Positions 14,201 to 15,587 of a stretch of DNA of 15,587 bases are shown here, piece by piece. Every line of letters begins with the position of its first letter. The first letter of the stretch is position 1. Origin of the DNA: Chloroflexota bacterium (lineage in GTDB: Bacteria; Chloroflexota; Chloroflexia; Thermomicrobiales; UBA6265). Under the pieces are notes generated by a model. It did not search any database and was not told the origin of the DNA. It worked only from the letters and a program-made list of their open reading frames with translations. The stretch is from contig JAFAEX010000284.1 in the NCBI GenBank assembly GCA_023423795.1, forward strand, positions 1 through 15,587, read 5' to 3'. The translations under genes and the position numbers were made by a program.

Positions 14201-15587
14201 GCCCCGATGCTCCCTTGCAGGCCGGTGGGACCCTGCTCGCCGGTGGCCCCGGCAGCGCCGCGCGCGCCGGTCGGCCCGACGACGCCTTGCGCCCCGGTAG
14301 CGCCGGTCGCGCCGACTTCTCCCTGCGGGCCGGATACGCCCTGGACGCCTTGCGGTCCTTGCGGACCGGTGACGCCCTGGATGCCCTGGAGGCCTTGCGG
14401 GCCGGTCGCGCCGACGGCGCCGGTGGCTCCGTCCGCGCCGTCCGCGCCGGTCGATCCGGCTATGCCCTGCACGCCCTGTGGACCAGTTGGTCCCTGGATG
14501 CCATCGATGCCCTGGATGCCCTGGGCGCCGGTTGCTCCCAACGCACCGCGCGGGCCGGTGGCGCCGGTCGCGCCATCGTTTCCTTGTGCGCCCTGGAGTC
14601 CCTGGAGACCCTGAGCGCCGGTCGGGCCCTGCGCGCCGGTCGGACCGGCCGGGCCGGCAATGCCTTGCTCGCCGGGAACACCACGCGCGCCCGTCGGACC
14701 GGCGATGCCCTGCGTCCCGGTCGGGCCTTCCCCGCCGCGAGGACCGGTTGCGCCGGTCGCGCCCGCGATCCCTTGCGGCCCGGATGGACCGACGTCGCCC
14801 TGGATACCCCGGGGACCGGTTGCGCCGACGGCTCCGCTCGGGCCGATGGGTCCGGCTGCGCCAACCTCACCCGCAACACCTTGCGGACCGGTGGCGCCGA
14901 TCGGGCCGGCTTCTCCGCGAAGGCCTTGCGCCCCGGTCGCCCCTTGCGGACCCGTCGCGCCGGTCTCGCCGGTTCGGCCTTGAATGCCCTGCGGGCCGGT
15001 CGGCCCGGTGTCGCCGACGACGCCCTGCGGACCGGTCGCACCCCGTGCGCCGGTCGTTCCATCGATCCCTTGCAGTCCGCGTGGCCCGGTCGGGCCGGCC
15101 AGCCCGGTCGGACCCTGCGCGCCGTCCTGGCCGGGAACGCCGGGGATGCCCTGCGTTCCAGCCGCCCCGGTCGGCCCGATGGCCCCGGTTTCGCCGGTTT
15201 CTCCCCGTGGGCCGGTGGCGCCAACGGCGCCGGTTTCGCCTTGCGGGCCGCGTGCGCCGGTGGCGCCATCGGCGCCATCGGCGCCGGTCGGGCCGGTCGG
15301 GCCGAAATCTCCCTGCGCGCCGGTTTCGCCCTGGATTCCGGCAACGCCACGCGCGCCGGTCGGCCCGGCGAGGCCTTGCGCGCCCTGCGGGCCGACCGAG
15401 CCGGTCGCGCCGGTGTCGCCGGCGATACCTTGTTCGCCGCGTGGGCCAGCCGGGCCGGTGGAGCCGGTGTCGCCGGCCACGCCTTGCGCGCCGCGTGAGC
15501 CGGTCGGTCCCTGCGGGCCGGGTTCGCCGGGCAGCCCCGGTTGGCCTTGTGGGCCGGGTTCGCCCCGGCTACCACCCGGGCCGGTGG
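11206..15587 (-). CDS. Giant collagen-like protein, N-terminus outside window
   Basis: The frame stays open to the right edge: codons upstream of the apparent GTG at 15480 still read Gly-X-Y (GLPGEPGPQGPTGSRGAQG), so 1459 residues are visible and the start is outside. About 450 Gly-X-Y triplets run without a break until ARSTTA (11521-11538). Proline is mostly in X (GPT, GPQ), and Thr or Gln often in Y. I see no lysine, histidine or cysteine in the repeat. A Gln-rich GQPGQPGQ zone lies at about 11539-11880. A 91-residue C-terminal globular domain (11209-11481) carries ANCGNGEVAIGGGV, SWTV and AYVICV, with two cysteines likely paired. Bacterial collagens form triple helices on cell surfaces or spores, and GPT-rich ones such as BclA are glycosylated. 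A surface or matrix fibre is likely here. The C-terminal domain may nucleate trimers. Confidence 0.9.
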   Translation of the reverse strand, partial: TGPGGSRGEPGPQGQPGLPGEPGPQGPTGSRGAQGVAGDTGSTGPAGPRGEQGIAGDTGATGSVGPQGAQGLAGPTGARGVAGIQGETGAQGDFGPTGPTGADGADGATGARGPQGETGAVGATGPRGETGETGAIGPTGAAGTQGIPGVPGQDGAQGPTGLAGPTGPRGLQGIDGTTGARGATGPQGVVGDTGPTGPQGIQGRTGETGATGPQGATGAQGLRGEAGPIGATGPQGVAGEVGAAGPIGPSGAVGATGPRGIQGDVGPSGPQGIAGATGATGPRGGEGPTGTQGIAGPTGARGVPGEQGIAGPAGPTGAQGPTGAQGLQGLQGAQGNDGATGATGPRGALGATGAQGIQGIDGIQGPTGPQGVQGIAGSTGADGADGATGAVGATGPQGLQGIQGVTGPQGPQGVQGVSGPQGEVGATGATGAQGVVGPTGARGAAGATGEQGPTGLQGSIGATGPRGLVGETGATGAVGPTGVQGLPGLQGTQGIAGATGPQGALGATGATGTRGATGATGPQGVQGIPGVQGETGPQGAQGIVGPTGSIGAVGPTGSQGIAGPTGAVGATGADGAQGVAGPVGATGAQGIAGPTGTPGIQGPVGATGAQGATGAQGIAGPTGARGAAGTDGATGPQGVQGIAGVDGATGPRGATGAQGVAGIAGPTGAIGATGAIGTQGVPGLVGPTGPQGISGIQGPTGAQGATGARGAAGEQGPIGAQGVAGPQGATGAQGAAGERGPAGAQGIAGPTGVQGATGATGPRGIAGPTGPQGVPGETGAFGIQGIAGPTGVAGPQGPQGVTGPQGPQGLVGPTGARGVIGEPGAVGAQGPTGAQGIAGPTGVQGPTGAQGVPGVAGAAGPTGAIGTAGAAGQTGATGATGARGATGAIGPTGPQGAQGTVGQTGATGPQGTQGTTGQPGPTGAQGTQGIQGPTGARGAAGATGEQGPSGPQGIVGPTGAIGPQGIAGQTGATGPRGAVGEAGATGPQGPQGTAGQTGATGSQGAQGVAGQTGATGPQGTQGIAGPTGAVGPQGLQGLRGETGQTGATGAVGATGPQGAQGVAGPSGPTGAIGPIGPQGVQGLTGAQGPQGVAGPTGAVGATGPQGTQGIQGIQGVTGPQGPQGIAGPTGARGAAGSTGEQGPTGPQGNIGAVGPTGPAGLVGARGESGVPGTVGPTGAQGPTGGSGAIGPTGATGQVGAAGSAGATGPTGRTGASGATGPTGAAGTTGPTGAVGPQGPSGEQGQPGQPGQAGQQGARGETGQAGQPGQQGPQGPLGPPGPQGPQGPAGPTGQSGPQGQPGQTGQQGPQGQPGQPGQQGQQGPQGPQGPQGQPGQSGAQGPAGPTGPTGARSTTAGPTGPAGPTGPAGSSLAVSVQVRSGGSATVTNNNPVRTVTANCGNGEVAIGGGVRTNGVVSISESGPTQTNTGATPTSWTVTANYALFSGSASVTAYVICVALD
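11539..11880 (-). repeat. Gln/Pro-rich C-terminal zone of the collagen-like repeat
   Basis: In these ~114 codons the triplets change from GPT, GAT and GIA to GQP, GQQ, GPQ and GPL. Proline therefore moves often to the Y position, and Thr becomes rare. The Gly-X-Y register is kept. The zone ends just before the only visible interruption (ARSTTA, 11521-11538) and the globular C-terminal domain. Confidence 0.65.
12150..14420 (-). repeat. Near-identical modules within the collagen-like gene
   Basis: A block coding for GPTGARGAAG(A/S)TGEQGP recurs almost base for base at about 12163-12212, 12746-12792 and 14231-14277. The longer order VTGPQGPQG...GPTGARGAAG...TGEQGPTG occurs twice, around 12150-12300 and 14220-14420. 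These look like internal duplications on top of the triplet repeat. Confidence 0.5.

Noticed and set aside
12608..14614. A second long plus-strand frame reading as Pro/Cys-rich GPxAP repeats
   Set aside because: It is the mirror of the Gly-X-Y codons read on the other strand; the periodicity is a by-product of the collagen repeat.
15478..15480. GTG at 15480 as the start of the collagen-like protein
   Set aside because: The Gly-X-Y pattern continues in frame upstream to the window edge, and no signal peptide or ribosome binding site is seen there.
11776..15498. A 1240-codon open frame on the plus strand opposite the collagen-like gene
   Set aside because: It follows from the GGN-CCN triplet periodicity and strong codon bias of the collagen gene; it gives a repetitive Arg/Ala/Gly product with no domain or start signal.

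Overview
The window is very GC-rich, with third-position G/C dominating every convincing frame. The gene content is an exported protein extremely rich in cysteine, a huge bacterial collagen-like protein, a YafY-type WYL regulator, DUF998 and YihY membrane proteins, and repeat-dense intergenic DNA. This looks most like a member of the Chloroflexota, perhaps the Thermomicrobia, but the lineage is inferred from overall style and not from a marker gene. No rRNA, tRNA, cas gene, transposase or phage gene was seen.

Layout. (1) 1-818: the 3' part of a gene for an exported protein with 50 cysteines, followed by a hairpin with a GAAA loop. (2) 1183-4383: a DUF998 membrane protein, convergent with an MFS transporter. 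The transporter is divergent from a one-piece fusion of an ArsR-type DNA-binding domain to a GNAT acetyltransferase resembling the ArsN1 (arsinothricin/phosphinothricin acetyltransferase) family. (3) 4478-6724: an epoxide hydrolase divergent from a WYL-domain transcription factor that is its likely regulator. (4) 6725-7607 and 8646-9766: two gene-free stretches on either side of a YihY/BrkB-like membrane protein (7608-8645). They hold a dispersed ~50-bp repeat family in inverted arrays, a long foldback element, several nested palindromes and a ~300-bp element bounded by 11-bp tandem repeats. (5) 9767-11089: a secreted protein of unknown function with an internal duplication. (6) 11206-15587: a collagen-like protein of at least 1459 residues that runs off the right edge of the window.

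How the parts may work together. The MFS transporter and the ArsR-GNAT fusion look like a small self-regulated resistance or detoxification cassette: one protein to sense and acetylate a toxic compound, one to export it. The epoxide hydrolase and WYL gene form a second regulator/enzyme pair. The two genes at the right end and the one at the left end encode cell-surface or extracellular products. The most unusual material is non-coding. A mosaic repeat family with core GGCAACCGCCAT occurs about fifteen times: as short single hairpins behind genes (4419-4454, and a weaker copy at 6771-6806), and as expanded arrays in which units to the left of a core point one way and units to the right point the other. 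This resembles the REP/BIME organisation known from enterobacteria, with different sequences.
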